From Erwinia psidii (GTDB taxonomy: Bacteria > Pseudomonadota > Gammaproteobacteria > Enterobacterales > Enterobacteriaceae): DNA of 64,000 nt. Where the stretch lies: positions 1 to 64,000 of the forward strand of contig NZ_RHHM01000016.1 in the NCBI RefSeq assembly GCF_003846135.1, written 5' to 3'. The translations under genes and the position numbers were made by a program. Below, piece after piece: positions 33,840 through 42,567 of this stretch. A model generated the notes under the pieces. The model worked only from the letters and a program-made list of their open reading frames with translations. It did not search any database and had not been told where the DNA came from. Numbering within the stretch: position 1 is the first letter of the stretch; each line of letters begins with the position of its first letter.

Positions 33840-36288
33840 TAACCTCAGACTTCAGGTGCTGCTGAAGGCGGTAGACCAGGCGACGCGCCCGTTTAAGGCG
33901 ATACAGAACCAGACGAAAAAGCTGGCGGGCGGCATTCGTGAAACGCAAAACAGCATCAAAGAGCTGGATGCGCAGGCGGCAAAGATTGACGGCTTTCGTA
34001 AGGTCAGCGGCCAGCTGGCGGTCACACAGCAGAAGCTGAAAGAGGCGAAGGCCGACGCGGCGGCGCTGGCCGTGGCGTTTAAAAACAGTGAGAAACCCAC
34101 CACCGCCCAGGCCCGTGCGTTGGAAAAGGCCCGGCAGGCGGCGGCTGAGCTGCAAACCAAAACCAACGGCCTGCGTCTGTCGGTACAGCAGCAGCGCGAG
34201 GTGCTGAACGCCGCAGGCATTTCCACCAAAAGCCTTGCCAGCGAACAGCAGCGGCTGAGAACGGCTTCCGCCCAGGCCACCGTCAGCCTGAGCCGCCAGA
34301 AAAGCGAGTTACAGCGCCTCGGCCAGCAGCAGGAGCGCCTTAACCAGACCGGCGAGCGCTACCGTAAAGGTCAGGAGCTGTCCGGGCGCGTGCGTAACGC
34401 CGGAGCGGCGGGCGTCGGCGCGGCCACCGTCGGCACCCTTGCGGCCACGACGGTACTGCGTCCCGGCTATGACTTTGCGCTGGCAAACTCCACGCTTCAG
34501 GCGACGCTCGGCCTCGATAAAAACTCCGCTGACTTTCAGTCGCTCAGAACCCAGGCGCGCAGTATCGGCGACAACACCGCCGCCTCGGCCAACGACGCCG
34601 CACAGGCACAGATTATCATCGCCAAATCGGGCGGCACGGTGGACGACATAAAGGCGGCGACGCCGGTGACGCTGGAGATGTCGCTTGCCAACAACCGCAC
34701 GATGGAGGAAAGCGCAAAGCTCCTGATGAGCACGAAGAACGCCTTTGGTCTGGCTAACTCACAGGTGGCGCACCTCGGCGACGTGATTTCGGCGACGCTG
34801 AACAAAACCGCTGCCGATTTTGACGGGCTGAACGACGCGCTGACCTATATTGCGCCGGTGGCGAAAAACGCGGGCGTCAGCGTGGAACAGACCACCGCCA
34901 TGATTGGCGCGCTGGCAAAAGAAGGGACAACCGGCAGCATGGCCGGGACCGGCGTGCGCGCCATGCTGCTGCGTGTTCAGGCACCGACTGGCGAGGCAGG
35001 AAAGGCGATTAAAGAACTGGGTGTAAGGACCGCCGACAGCAAAGGCAATATGCGACCGTTCTTCACCATCCTGAAGGAGATGCAGAAATCCTTTGAAAAA
35101 AACAAACTCGGCACCGCGCAGCAGGCGGAGTACCTGAAAACCATCTTTGGCGAGGAAGCTGCATCGTCAGCGGTGACGCTGATGAAGGGGGCGACCAGTG
35201 GCCTGCTGGATGACCTGACCCGGACCTTTCAGGGGGCGGACGGCAGCACGGCGAAGCTGGTCAGCGTACAGCAGGACAACCTCGGCGGCGACTTTAAAGA
35301 GCTTCAGTCCGCGCAGGAGGCCATCGGCACCGATTTGTATGACCAGCTTGACGGCACATTACGCCAGTTAACCCAGGACACCACTGCCTTTTTGCTGACA
35401 GTGGACGGCTGGATCCAGCGCAATCCGGCGCTGGCCGCAGGCGTTGCCAAAGCCGCCACGGCCGGGCTGATTCTGGTGGGGGCGCTGGGTGCAATCGGGT
35501 TGGTTGCATGGCCGGTAATGGCGGGGGTAAATGCGCTGGTCGCCGGTGCAGGGCTGCTTGGTAGCGCGTTCAGCGTGGCGGGCGGCGCCATTGTCACCGC
35601 GCTGGGGGCGATCAGCTGGCCGGTGGTGGCGGTGGTTGCCGCCGTCGCTGCCGGTGCGCTGCTTATCCGCCAATACTGGGAGCCGGTCAGGGCGTTCATT
35701 TCCGGCGTGGCCGACGGGTTTACCGCTGCCGCAGGGCCGATAGGAGATGCATTTTCCGGCCTGAAGCCGGATTTTGAGTGGGTGACGCAAAAGCTTACCG
35801 GGCTGTGGGATGGGTTTACCCGGCTGCTGGAGCCGGTGAAATCGACCCAGGCCGAACTGAAGAACGCCGGGGACATGGGTAAACAGTTCGGCACCCTGCT
35901 GGCGGAAGGGCTGAAAATCCCCGGACAGGCGCTGGACCAGCTCAGAAGCGGCATTGACTGGGTGCTGGAAAAGCTCGGCGTGATCGACAGCAAATCCGAC
36001 GGGCTTAAAGACAAGGTGGCGGGAGATAACACGCAGGATAAGCACGATCCGGTTGCGCCGAACGGCCTGCCGTGGAGCCTGGCCGACACCGGTCCGGCGT
36101 ATCAGCCGGTATCATCCCCGGCGGCGGGCGGCGGTTATCAGGACCAGAGCCAGAACAGTTACCAGTACGATATCCATATGCACCCCGGCATGAGCAAGGA
36201 CGACGCGCTGGCGCTGATTGCAGAGCAGCAGGCGCGCAACGACCGCAACCGCCAGGCGCAGCAGCGCAGCAAAATGGGATGGGAATAA
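33832..36288 (+). CDS. T: Tape measure protein gpT
   Basis: An 818-residue protein (P2 T 815): N-terminal coiled coils, a TP901-type tail tape domain with TAMIGALAKEGTTGSMAGTG, a hydrophobic glycine-rich region at about residues 535-605, and a C-terminal DIHMHPGMSKDDALALIAEQ. It sets tail length and is ejected at infection. Confidence 0.95.
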   Translation: MSNNLRLQVLLKAVDQATRPFKAIQNQTKKLAGGIRETQNSIKELDAQAAKIDGFRKVSGQLAVTQQKLKEAKADAAALAVAFKNSEKPTTAQARALEKARQAAAELQTKTNGLRLSVQQQREVLNAAGISTKSLASEQQRLRTASAQATVSLSRQKSELQRLGQQQERLNQTGERYRKGQELSGRVRNAGAAGVGAATVGTLAATTVLRPGYDFALANSTLQATLGLDKNSADFQSLRTQARSIGDNTAASANDAAQAQIIIAKSGGTVDDIKAATPVTLEMSLANNRTMEESAKLLMSTKNAFGLANSQVAHLGDVISATLNKTAADFDGLNDALTYIAPVAKNAGVSVEQTTAMIGALAKEGTTGSMAGTGVRAMLLRVQAPTGEAGKAIKELGVRTADSKGNMRPFFTILKEMQKSFEKNKLGTAQQAEYLKTIFGEEAASSAVTLMKGATSGLLDDLTRTFQGADGSTAKLVSVQQDNLGGDFKELQSAQEAIGTDLYDQLDGTLRQLTQDTTAFLLTVDGWIQRNPALAAGVAKAATAGLILVGALGAIGLVAWPVMAGVNALVAGAGLLGSAFSVAGGAIVTALGAISWPVVAVVAAVAAGALLIRQYWEPVRAFISGVADGFTAAAGPIGDAFSGLKPDFEWVTQKLTGLWDGFTRLLEPVKSTQAELKNAGDMGKQFGTLLAEGLKIPGQALDQLRSGIDWVLEKLGVIDSKSDGLKDKVAGDNTQDKHDPVAPNGLPWSLADTGPAYQPVSSPAAGGGYQDQSQNSYQYDIHMHPGMSKDDALALIAEQQARNDRNRQAQQRSKMGWE

Positions 36289-36289
36289 T

Positions 36290-36805
36290 ATGATGATGAT
36301 TTACGGTCTGCTGCCGTTTATGCGCCAGACCCTGCCTTACTCTGAACTCCAGCAGAGCGTCGATTACCGCTGGCCGACCAACAGCCGCATTGGTCAGCGG
36401 GCCTCGGCGCAGTTCCTCGGCGTCGGCGATGAGAAAATCACCCTCACCGGCGAGCTGCGACCGGAAGTCACCGGCGGCGCGGTGTCGTTACTGAGCTTTA
36501 AGCTGCTGGCCGACGAGGGCCGGGCGTGGCCGCTGATTGGCGGTAACGGCACCGTGTACGGTATGTTTGTCACGGAGAACTTTGCGGCGACGCACAGCGA
36601 GTTTTTAAGTAACGGCAGCGCGCAGAAAATGACCTTCACCCTCAGTCTGAAGCGCGTGGACGACTCGTTAACGTCGATGTTCGGCGACCTGAAAAAGCAG
36701 GCAGACGGGCTGATTAGCGGGGCCGGAAGTCTGTCGGGCCAGCTTACCTCGGCCATTAATCAGGCGAAAACCGCCGTTACCACCGTCGGCGGGCTGCTGT
36801 CATGA
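36290..36805 (+). CDS. U: Tail protein gpU
   Basis: A 171-residue protein (P2 U 159) with PFMRQTLPYSELQQSVDYRW and ITLTGELRPEVTGGAVSLLS. ATG 36290 gives the P2-like start MMMIYGLLPFMRQTL. Confidence 0.94.
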   Translation: MMMIYGLLPFMRQTLPYSELQQSVDYRWPTNSRIGQRASAQFLGVGDEKITLTGELRPEVTGGAVSLLSFKLLADEGRAWPLIGGNGTVYGMFVTENFAATHSEFLSNGSAQKMTFTLSLKRVDDSLTSMFGDLKKQADGLISGAGSLSGQLTSAINQAKTAVTTVGGLLS

Positions 36806-37971
36806 GTACCGGCAGCATGGCAATCCCGGCGGGGGCGCGGATTGCGCCTGACTTTATGCTGACGGTCAACGCGAAAGACGTGACCGCCAGTCTTCGCGAC
36901 CGGCTGATGTCGCTGACGCTGACCGATAACCGGGGCTTTGAGGCTGACCAGCTCGATCTTGAGCTGGATGACGCCGACGGGCAGCTGGCCATGCCGGTTC
37001 GCGGCGCGGTGATCACGCTGTTTCTCGGCTGGCAGGGGCAGGCGCTGACCGGCAAGGGAAACTTCACCGTTGACGAGGTGGAGCACCACGGCGCGCCGGA
37101 CACCATGACCATCCGGGCGCGCAGCGTGGACTTTCGCGGCTCGCTCAACTCGCGGCGTGAAGCCTCATATCATGACACCACCCTGGGCGAGGTGGTCGCG
37201 CAGATTGCCGGGCGTAACAGCCTGACGGCGGTGCTTGCCACAGGCTTTGCCGCGTTGCCGGTCAGTCATATCGACCAGACGCAGGAAAGCGACGCGGCCT
37301 TTGTGACGCGGCTTGCCACGCTGTACGGCGCGGTGGCGGCAGTGAAGGCCGGGAAACTGCTGTTTCTGCGTCCGGGCAGCGGGGTAACGGCCAGCGGTAA
37401 AGCCATTCCGCAAATGACCCTTACCCGGCAGGACGGTGACCGGCACAGCTTCAGCATTGCCGACCGGGGCGCGTATACCGGCGTGACGGCCAGCTGGCTG
37501 CACACCAAAGACCCGACGCCGAAACAGGTGAAGGTGAAACGCAAGCCGAAAGAGCAGCACCTGCGTGCTCTTGAGCATCCGGCGGCAAAAAAGGGAAAGG
37601 CCACAGCCACCAAAACACCGGAGGCAAAAGAGGGGGATTATCTGGCCGGTACGGAGGATAACGTCTTTGCGCTGACCACGGTTTACGCCACCAAATCCGC
37701 CGCGATGCGCGCCGCAAAAGCAAAGTGGGAAAAACTTCAGCGCGGCGTCGCGGAGTTTTCGCTGACGCTGGCAACGGGCCGGGCGGATCTGTTCCCGGAA
37801 ACGCCGGTGCAGGTCAGCGGGTTCAAGGCGGTGATCGACGCGCAGCCGTGGCTTATCAGTAAGGTGACGCACAGCCTGAGCGGCAGCGGTTATACGACAA
37901 CGCTGGAATTTGAGGTGCTGCTGTCGGATGTTGAGTATGAAGCGGAATCAGATAATGATGATTCACTTTGA
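36802..37971 (+). CDS. D: Late control and baseplate hub protein gpD
   Basis: A 389-residue protein (P2 D 387), a gp27-like hub with APDFMLTVNAKDVTASLRDR and a C-terminal SLSGSGYTTTLEFEVLLSDV. It carries the spike and closes the FI-D operon, overlapping U by 4 bp. Confidence 0.95.
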   Translation: MSTGSMAIPAGARIAPDFMLTVNAKDVTASLRDRLMSLTLTDNRGFEADQLDLELDDADGQLAMPVRGAVITLFLGWQGQALTGKGNFTVDEVEHHGAPDTMTIRARSVDFRGSLNSRREASYHDTTLGEVVAQIAGRNSLTAVLATGFAALPVSHIDQTQESDAAFVTRLATLYGAVAAVKAGKLLFLRPGSGVTASGKAIPQMTLTRQDGDRHSFSIADRGAYTGVTASWLHTKDPTPKQVKVKRKPKEQHLRALEHPAAKKGKATATKTPEAKEGDYLAGTEDNVFALTTVYATKSAAMRAAKAKWEKLQRGVAEFSLTLATGRADLFPETPVQVSGFKAVIDAQPWLISKVTHSLSGSGYTTTLEFEVLLSDVEYEAESDNDDSL

Positions 37972-38037
37972 GTGAATTGTGTTGTTATTTTTGTAGGTTT
38001 TAGTTATTAAGGCAGGGTACACAAGGAGAACGCCCCC

Positions 38038-38256
38038 ATGATGCATTGCCCGCTTTGCCAGACCGCCGCCCATGCCAAAAGCAGCCGCTATATCTCACGC
38101 GAAACCAAAGAACGTTATCACCAGTGTCAGAACATCAATTGCAGTTGTACTTTCAAAACCCACGAAAGTATCGCAGGGATGATCGTTTCGCCCGGCCAAA
38201 CTAACAAGGTGCCGATCTTCACGCATAATGACAGACAGCCATCTTTGCTTCACTGA
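38038..38256 (+). CDS. ogr: Late transcription activator Ogr
   Basis: The 72-residue zinc-finger activator has the Ogr/Delta cysteine pattern C-x2-C-x22-C-x4-C (MMHCPLCQ ... YHQCQNINCS). It activates P2-type late promoters via RNA polymerase alpha. It lies alone between D and the right attachment site, as in P2, with an AAGGAG motif upstream. Confidence 0.95.
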   Translation: MMHCPLCQTAAHAKSSRYISRETKERYHQCQNINCSCTFKTHESIAGMIVSPGQTNKVPIFTHNDRQPSLLH

Positions 38257-38260
38257 CAGG

Positions 38261-38281
38261 CCCGCGAAAGCGGGTTTTTTT
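38261..38281 (+). terminator. Terminator after ogr
   Basis: CCCGC-GAAA-GCGGG followed by seven T residues. Confidence 0.85.
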
Positions 38282-38312
38282 GTACCTGAATTCAGGAGGG
38301 CAAAAAAGTGCG

Positions 38313-38330
38313 GCGACACTTTTGCGACAC
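38313..38330. promoter_or_regulatory. Right arm-type integrase site of the prophage
   Basis: GCGACACTTTTGCGACAC differs by one base from 2861-2878 at the other prophage end. Paired repeats inside the two att sites suggest Int arm-type sites. Confidence 0.55.
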
Positions 38331-38340
38331 TAACCCCCAT

Positions 38341-38372
38341 AAACAAAAAAGCCACTCCTTACGAAGTGGCTT
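38341..38372 (-). terminator. Minus-strand terminator beside attachment-site copy 2
   Basis: AAGCCACT/AGTGGCTT arms (38349-38356, 38365-38372) with a T-rich minus-strand tail. It gives the displaced tRNA end a terminator carried by the phage. Confidence 0.65.
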
Positions 38373-38392
38373 AACTGCATGATTTACATCAT

Positions 38393-38443
38393 TAAATCTG
38401 GTGGCCCCTGCTGGACTTGAACCAGCGACCAAGCGATTATGAG
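38393..38443 (-). repeat. Attachment-site copy 2 (junction of prophage and satellite)
   Basis: A 51-bp copy of the tRNA-Ile2 3' half, identical to copies at 2714-2764 and within 52837-52899. It is followed by a partial duplication: GACCAAGCGATT recurs at 38449-38460 and CCAAGCGATT at 38579-38588. Confidence 0.95.
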
Positions 38444-38552
38444 TTAGAGACCAAGCGATTAATTTAAAATACTTTGATATACTTTTCAAGTATATAAGCA
38501 AGTGCTTGCTACTGTGTAAATAACCAGAAATACTTCATTTTACCCCCCTGTG

Positions 38553-38572
38553 GTATCCTATAGGTATCCTGG
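38553..38572. promoter_or_regulatory. Left copy of a 20-bp satellite-end repeat (integrase arm site)
   Basis: GTATCCTATAGGTATCCTGG occurs identically at 52790-52809, near the other end of the satellite. A GGATACC motif follows at 38592. Arm-type sites for the satellite integrase are the likely function. Confidence 0.65.
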
Positions 38573-38623
38573 AGCGTCCAAGCGATTCTCAGGATACCTT
38601 AATCGTATGGTAACGGGGAAAGC

Positions 38624-40048
38624 GTGGAAACGTTCAAATTTACGAAGACTAAACTGGAAAGTCTGCCTGCTGCTGAACGTGGTCAGGTTGAGTATGGAGA
38701 TTCTATTGTTAATGGGCTGAGGCTGCGGATCGGCGTTTCGGGAGTAAAAAGTTTCTGCATTTCCCGCAAGCGAAACGGTAAATTTATTCGGGCAACGCTG
38801 GGCCGGTTTCCAGACCTGTCTGTAGAGAATGCGCGCGCCAAGGCACTTGAATTGCTGGGGGAGGTTGCCACTTCCGGTTTAAATCCCAATATTCAGAAGC
38901 GAAATGACAGCAAAGCCACGATTACCCTGGCTGAAGCGCTCAATACCTATATTGCCAATCGTGAACATAGGATCAAAGCCAGCACGGTTTCTCAATATAG
39001 AGCGACACTTGAGAATTTTTCCGGTGACTGGCTTAAACAACCGCTTGCCTCTGCAAGCCGTGAGCGCGTTGAGGCACGGCATAAAGCAATTACTGATGGC
39101 ACAGTTTGGTTTGGCGAAGACAAGACAACATTAAGGGCCGGAGTCGGTTCTGGAAGCAAAGCCCAGGCTGACCTTTGGGCCAGAGTTCTCCGGGCTGTTT
39201 GTCGTTTCGCATATGATCACTATCGTGATGATAGCGGGAAAACACTTCTGCCAGACCCACCAACTACGGTTTTAAGTACCAAACGCAAATGGCATGGAAC
39301 CACCCGAAAAATTGAGCGTATCCGTACCCATGATTTTCCCCGCTGGTTTGCTGCAATTAGTGCCGTTCGCCAGATTGCGGAAGACGGTCGTGATGATTTT
39401 GCAGCGGCGGTTTGTGATGCTGTAGAAATGGTGATCTTTACCGGACTAAGGAAAGAGGAAATCCTGGGGCTTGAATGGGAGCGGGTTAATATGACGGGTC
39501 GCTATTTCTGGATAGACACAACCAAAAATGGCGATCCGCTCGAACTCCCTATGACGGAAAGTCTTCTAAAAATATTTCGTCGCCGGTTAAGGTTTCAGGC
39601 TGGTAATGGGCGTTTTGTTTTTCCGGGAACGAAAAGTACGATCAAAGAAACTCGCCATATTATTGATCGCATCTCCGCGGCTACCGTTCCTGAGCCTAAT
39701 CCTGAAGGACTTCAGCCGATACCGTTTAAATGGCATGACGGGCGGCGAACTTTCGGAACAGTAGCGGAACTGGTGAACGTTGGTAACTATATACTCAAAC
39801 GCCTGCTGAATCATCGCACCATGCGAAGCGCGGATGTCACTCAGGGGTATTTATACTTCAGTGCTGATGAACTTCAGGAGCCAGCGGTAAGGATTGAGCA
39901 CAAAATACTTGAATTCGCTGGGTTAGTTGAAAGCAAGAAAACTATTGATTCAAGGTTACTTTCCGCGCTGCAAAATTTAAGCGATGAAGAAAAAAGGAAG
40001 TTAATTTTTCAGCTTTCAGAATATGAAAATAAAAGAGGTGGGCTGTGA
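38624..40048 (+). CDS. int: Satellite tyrosine-recombinase integrase
   Basis: The 474-residue protein from a GTG start (GGGGAA upstream) has the P4-type layout: an N-terminal DUF4102 arm-binding domain (YGDSIVNGLRLRIGVSGVKS), a core-binding domain and a catalytic domain with TGLRKEEILGLEWE, WHDGRRTFGT and LLNHRTMRSADVTQGYLYF, whose Tyr is the likely nucleophile. It is not related closely to the P2-like int at 3655, yet uses the same tRNA target. Confidence 0.93.
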   Translation: METFKFTKTKLESLPAAERGQVEYGDSIVNGLRLRIGVSGVKSFCISRKRNGKFIRATLGRFPDLSVENARAKALELLGEVATSGLNPNIQKRNDSKATITLAEALNTYIANREHRIKASTVSQYRATLENFSGDWLKQPLASASRERVEARHKAITDGTVWFGEDKTTLRAGVGSGSKAQADLWARVLRAVCRFAYDHYRDDSGKTLLPDPPTTVLSTKRKWHGTTRKIERIRTHDFPRWFAAISAVRQIAEDGRDDFAAAVCDAVEMVIFTGLRKEEILGLEWERVNMTGRYFWIDTTKNGDPLELPMTESLLKIFRRRLRFQAGNGRFVFPGTKSTIKETRHIIDRISAATVPEPNPEGLQPIPFKWHDGRRTFGTVAELVNVGNYILKRLLNHRTMRSADVTQGYLYFSADELQEPAVRIEHKILEFAGLVESKKTIDSRLLSALQNLSDEEKRKLIFQLSEYENKRGGL

Positions 40049-40683
40049 AGAAAAAAACCATTAAGCAATTGGAAGATGATTTGAAATATTACGAGGAATT
40101 CATTAAAAAATGTGGTGATGTAATTGATATTGAGCAATACACAATATCTTCTTTTTCCAGTACAAGTAAAAAGAGTCTATCTTATGAAGATATTCAAGGT
40201 ATGGCGCTGGAAAAACGTTATGAAATATGTATGAAATTAATTTCTGATTCAGATTTTTCTAGTGGTTCAGACAAGGAAAGTGAAAATATACATAAGGCTA
40301 TAATGATTTTATATGGCATGGGGTTTAGAGAGTTATCTGCAACCGTCAATAAAATTGCGGTAGACTATTTTGTTTCGAAGTCTTACAGTGAAAAAATTGC
40401 AGGCATTAAACACCAAATAAAGCAAAGAAAAATTAACAGTAAAGGTGGGAAAGCGCGAACCAGTATCCATAAGGATGGTGCGTTAAAAATTGCAGCTGAT
40501 ACGTGGGCGGAGTTTCCCGGTGCCAGCATGGAAAGTCTTTCAAGGAAAATATATGAATACTTGAATGGAAAATATAGAGGCATTCCAGAACCAGGAACAA
40601 TTAAAACATGGCTAAAAAATTCGGGGCTAAATCCTGAACACTCACCCAAAATAAAAAATTATGATTTGGTCGTTAAGCAGTAA
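40045..40683 (+). CDS. Unrecognised satellite protein
   Basis: A 212-residue lysine-rich protein from a GTG overlapping the int stop. The C-terminal third (ARTSIHKDGALKIAADTWAE ... GTIKTWLKNSGLNPEH) resembles a DNA-binding helical domain as in phage small regulators; the N-terminus is coiled-coil-like. No family named. Coupled to int, it might regulate or assist integration. Confidence 0.5.
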   Translation: MKKKTIKQLEDDLKYYEEFIKKCGDVIDIEQYTISSFSSTSKKSLSYEDIQGMALEKRYEICMKLISDSDFSSGSDKESENIHKAIMILYGMGFRELSATVNKIAVDYFVSKSYSEKIAGIKHQIKQRKINSKGGKARTSIHKDGALKIAADTWAEFPGASMESLSRKIYEYLNGKYRGIPEPGTIKTWLKNSGLNPEHSPKIKNYDLVVKQ

Positions 40684-40855
40684 TGCAGGTAGTTAAGTAC
40701 TTAACCACCCAGTAAAGTACTTAACTATAACCCTAAGTACTTGCCCGATTGTGAAACTACTTAGCTGTTCTGTTTAGTGGTTATCACACCTTAACTTATT
40801 TGAATATCAAACATAAATTATCACCAACATTAATTCTGTATACATGGTGATAATT
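40684..40855. promoter_or_regulatory. Regulatory region with repeated GTTAAGTACTTAAC-like palindromes
   Basis: Four related sites occur in 80 bp: GTTAAGTACTTAAC (40692-40705, perfect palindrome), GTAAAGTACTTAAC, CTAAGTACTTGC and AACTACTTAGCT. They precede the AlpA-like gene and probably bind a satellite regulator. The half-site GTTAAG/CTTAAC recurs upstream of the capsid operon at 45741-45754. Confidence 0.6.
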
Positions 40856-41065
40856 ATGCGAGTCCATCCTTCAGCAGCAATCCTTGAAAAATTCACACGC
40901 GCAGAGGCGGCCATATATCTTGGTGTCAATTCTCAGACGCTGGCTAACTGGGCGCATACCGGAAAGGTGAAAATTCCCCATCACAAGATTGGCCGCAAAG
41001 TTATCTATTTCAGGTCCGATCTGGATACCTATCTTGAATCGGTTCGCCGTGTTCAGACGGCATGA
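40856..41065 (+). CDS. AlpA-like helix-turn-helix regulator/excisionase
   Basis: A 69-residue MerR/AlpA-type winged-helix protein (FTRAEAAIYLGVNSQTLANW, then KIPHHKIGRKVIYF). AlpA-type regulators in PICIs and P4-like elements control integrase and excision. ATG 40856 is favoured over 40844 because a GGTG motif precedes it. Confidence 0.8.
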   Translation: MRVHPSAAILEKFTRAEAAIYLGVNSQTLANWAHTGKVKIPHHKIGRKVIYFRSDLDTYLESVRRVQTA

Positions 41066-41213
41066 GGTGGGATATGTTGAATAAAACAAAGGCGGTCATG
41101 CCGGGCCGCCAGTGTCACAACAGCAGTTATTACGCCAGCCCGGATAGCACATTGATCGAGTGGGGCAATAATGCTGGTGGTACCCCCTCATTGAGTTGGT
41201 GGAAAGATTTAAT

Positions 41214-41405
41214 TCAGCCCTTCGGTTCAATACCTTGCCGCCGCAACTCTGCCCGCGCCAATTCTTTCAACCAATTACCCAGGCTGACACCGGACCTGTC
41301 TGAGGCTTCATCAAGTTGCTCTTTAAATTCTGGCGTTAAACGCACACTAAAAATAGGTGACTTACCAGCACCTTTTGGACTTCTGTCACGCTTGATAGTT
41401 GACAT
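41214..41405 (-). CDS. Ribbon-helix-helix repressor
   Basis: A 63-residue protein (MSTIKRDRSPKGAGKSPIFS start) with a ribbon-helix-helix fold signature: basic strand FSVRLTPEF, helices EQLDEASDRSG and SLGNWLKELARAELR. Its start lies within one arm of a 10-bp inverted repeat, suggesting autoregulation and control of the divergent Icd-like operon. The opposite-strand frame through this gene is not coding. Confidence 0.75.
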   Translation of the reverse strand: MSTIKRDRSPKGAGKSPIFSVRLTPEFKEQLDEASDRSGVSLGNWLKELARAELRRQGIEPKG

Positions 41406-41449
41406 GTATGGACCCGTTACAATAGTATCAATGTTGTTAGGTCCATACA
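41405..41449. promoter_or_regulatory. Inverted-repeat operator of the ribbon-helix-helix repressor
   Basis: TGTATGGACC (41405-41414) and GGTCCATACA (41440-41449) are perfect inverted 10-mers 25 bp apart, flanking the region where the divergent promoters should lie. Confidence 0.7.
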
Positions 41450-41470
41450 CTAACACGCAGAAGTTAAAAA

Positions 41471-41538
41471 TGACAACGCCCCGCAGTGCTCGCAACACAT
41501 ACAGGGCGTCTAACCACAACGTAATTGAGGCTTACATT
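41471..41538 (+). ncRNA. Candidate structured leader RNA upstream of the Icd-like gene
   Basis: The segment folds as CGCCC..GTG-CTCGCAA-CAC..GGGCG (41476-41507) followed by TCTAACC. Leaders of this appearance precede Icd-like genes in P4-type elements, and phage P1 places the C4 antisense RNA before icd/ant. Whether this is a C4-type antisense RNA or a mere leader hairpin cannot be decided here. Confidence 0.4.
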
Positions 41539-41991
41539 ATGGCTATACAACAGCATACCCAAACTCACCCTGAATTTACATGGCTGTTCCTTGCCATACC
41601 TCGTGGCACAACCGGTAAGCCGGTTGTACTGCGTACTCAGGCCACAAGTGAAACGAAAGCGCGGGAAACTTTTCCCGGTTGGGATCTGACCTTTGCCGCC
41701 AAAATCCGAACGGACAGTCCGCTGTCGGTCGCATGGAGTGATCCGTATTCATCAACGCTGTGGTTGCTGACAGGCAGTAATATTTTTGAGTCTGTTAAGG
41801 CCGCCCCGGTGCGATCACCAATGCCTGGCGATCGCTACATTGAACGCGCAAGCGGCATGTTGCTGGTTATCCGTGAGCTGACCGAAGACCGGGTGATTTT
41901 CTCTTATGAGCAATATCCGCTGGCGAGCCACAGCCGCCCGCTGGAGGGGTTTATTCGTGGTTGTGAGCTGGTTGAGGTATTTCATGCGTAA
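41539..41991 (+). CDS. Icd-like host cell division inhibitor
   Basis: A 150-residue protein with the motif FTWLFLAIPRGTTGKPVVLR and ETFPGWDLTFAAKIRT, which I recognise as the Icd-like family of P1, P4-like satellites and prophages. Named for P1 Icd, which blocks division; activity of this member is unknown. The true start is 41539; the frame is open upstream to 41062 but that part opposes the repressor gene. Confidence 0.75.
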   Translation: MAIQQHTQTHPEFTWLFLAIPRGTTGKPVVLRTQATSETKARETFPGWDLTFAAKIRTDSPLSVAWSDPYSSTLWLLTGSNIFESVKAAPVRSPMPGDRYIERASGMLLVIRELTEDRVIFSYEQYPLASHSRPLEGFIRGCELVEVFHA

Positions 41992-42202
41992 CGAACAAGT
42001 TAAACCTAAATATACATACCGGACCAATGTTTGCCTGGCTTACAACGCCATGCTTACCAGCGCACTACTTGACGCTATTTGTTACCTGCAAATGAAAGGC
42101 GATGAAGCCGCACAAAAGCACATTATCGATCTCTGTGTTCTTGCGTCTGAACGTGCTGAAGAACTGGCAGAAGAACTTGAAACAGCAGGAGGTGATCTGT
42201 GA
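41984..42202 (+). CDS. Small satellite protein, unknown
   Basis: A 72-residue protein starting MRNEQVKPKYTYRTNVCLAY, with an acidic C-terminus (ERAEELAEELETAGG). It overlaps the Icd-like stop and, at its end, the next gene. Similar small genes lie before the primase in P4-like elements; no function known. Confidence 0.55.
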   Translation: MRNEQVKPKYTYRTNVCLAYNAMLTSALLDAICYLQMKGDEAAQKHIIDLCVLASERAEELAEELETAGGDL

Positions 42203-42567
42203 TCAGTAACGTCAAATTTAACGAACTGGCCGGAAAGGTTGATCATCTGGTGGATAAGGTTGAGTTGCTGGAAGGTCAGATCAGGTCTTTAACGGCCAGC
42301 CAGGGCGGGTTAATCCCGCCAGGCATGTCACCGGTAAGCACACTGGCGGCTGAATTTGGTCTCAGCACCAAAAAGGCCGAAGAGCTTGCGCAGAATACGG
42401 GCGTAATGATTATTTGTCAGAAGGGCGGCGGGTTTATTGTTCATGATGAAAAGTTCAGGGAAGCGGCACGGCTGGTGCTTAGGGCGGCAAAGCGCAAGTA
42501 TGGTTCAGCGTACTGGTATCACCCGTTGATCGGTAAGTTTCAGATGTGCGGGGGTATTCCGAAATGA
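42199..42567 (+). CDS. Satellite protein of the primase operon, unknown
   Basis: A 122-residue protein from a GTG, with an N-terminal coiled coil (GKVDHLVDKVELLEGQIRSL) and a helix-turn-helix-like middle (LAAEFGLSTKKAEELAQNTG). It overlaps the primase gene by ATGA. A DNA-binding or replication-accessory role is inferred from position. Confidence 0.6.
   Translation: MISNVKFNELAGKVDHLVDKVELLEGQIRSLTASQGGLIPPGMSPVSTLAAEFGLSTKKAEELAQNTGVMIICQKGGGFIVHDEKFREAARLVLRAAKRKYGSAYWYHPLIGKFQMCGGIPK

Larger units (their letters stand above)
2714..38443. mobile_element. P2/186-like prophage, about 35.7 kb, integrated in the tRNA-Ile2(CAU) 3' end
   Basis: The element is bounded by 51-bp perfect direct repeats of the tRNA 3' end (2714-2764 and 38393-38443). 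Gene order follows P2/186: int, repressor, cox/apl, cII, fil, early genes, dam and A, then cos, then Q and P leftward and O N M L X, lysis, R S V W J/I H G FI FII E T U D and ogr rightward. Non-structural cargo occupies the int-att gap, the post-A (tin/old) position, the cos-Q gap, the S-V gap and the G-FI (Z/fun) position. Frameshifted V, fused J-I and a nonsense-interrupted DUF3850 gene suggest a decaying prophage. Confidence 0.95.

Noticed and set aside
41062..41538. Upstream extension of the Icd-like reading frame (about 159 codons)
   Set aside because: This part runs antisense through the ribbon-helix-helix gene and its operator and through the leader hairpin; the family homology starts at 41539.
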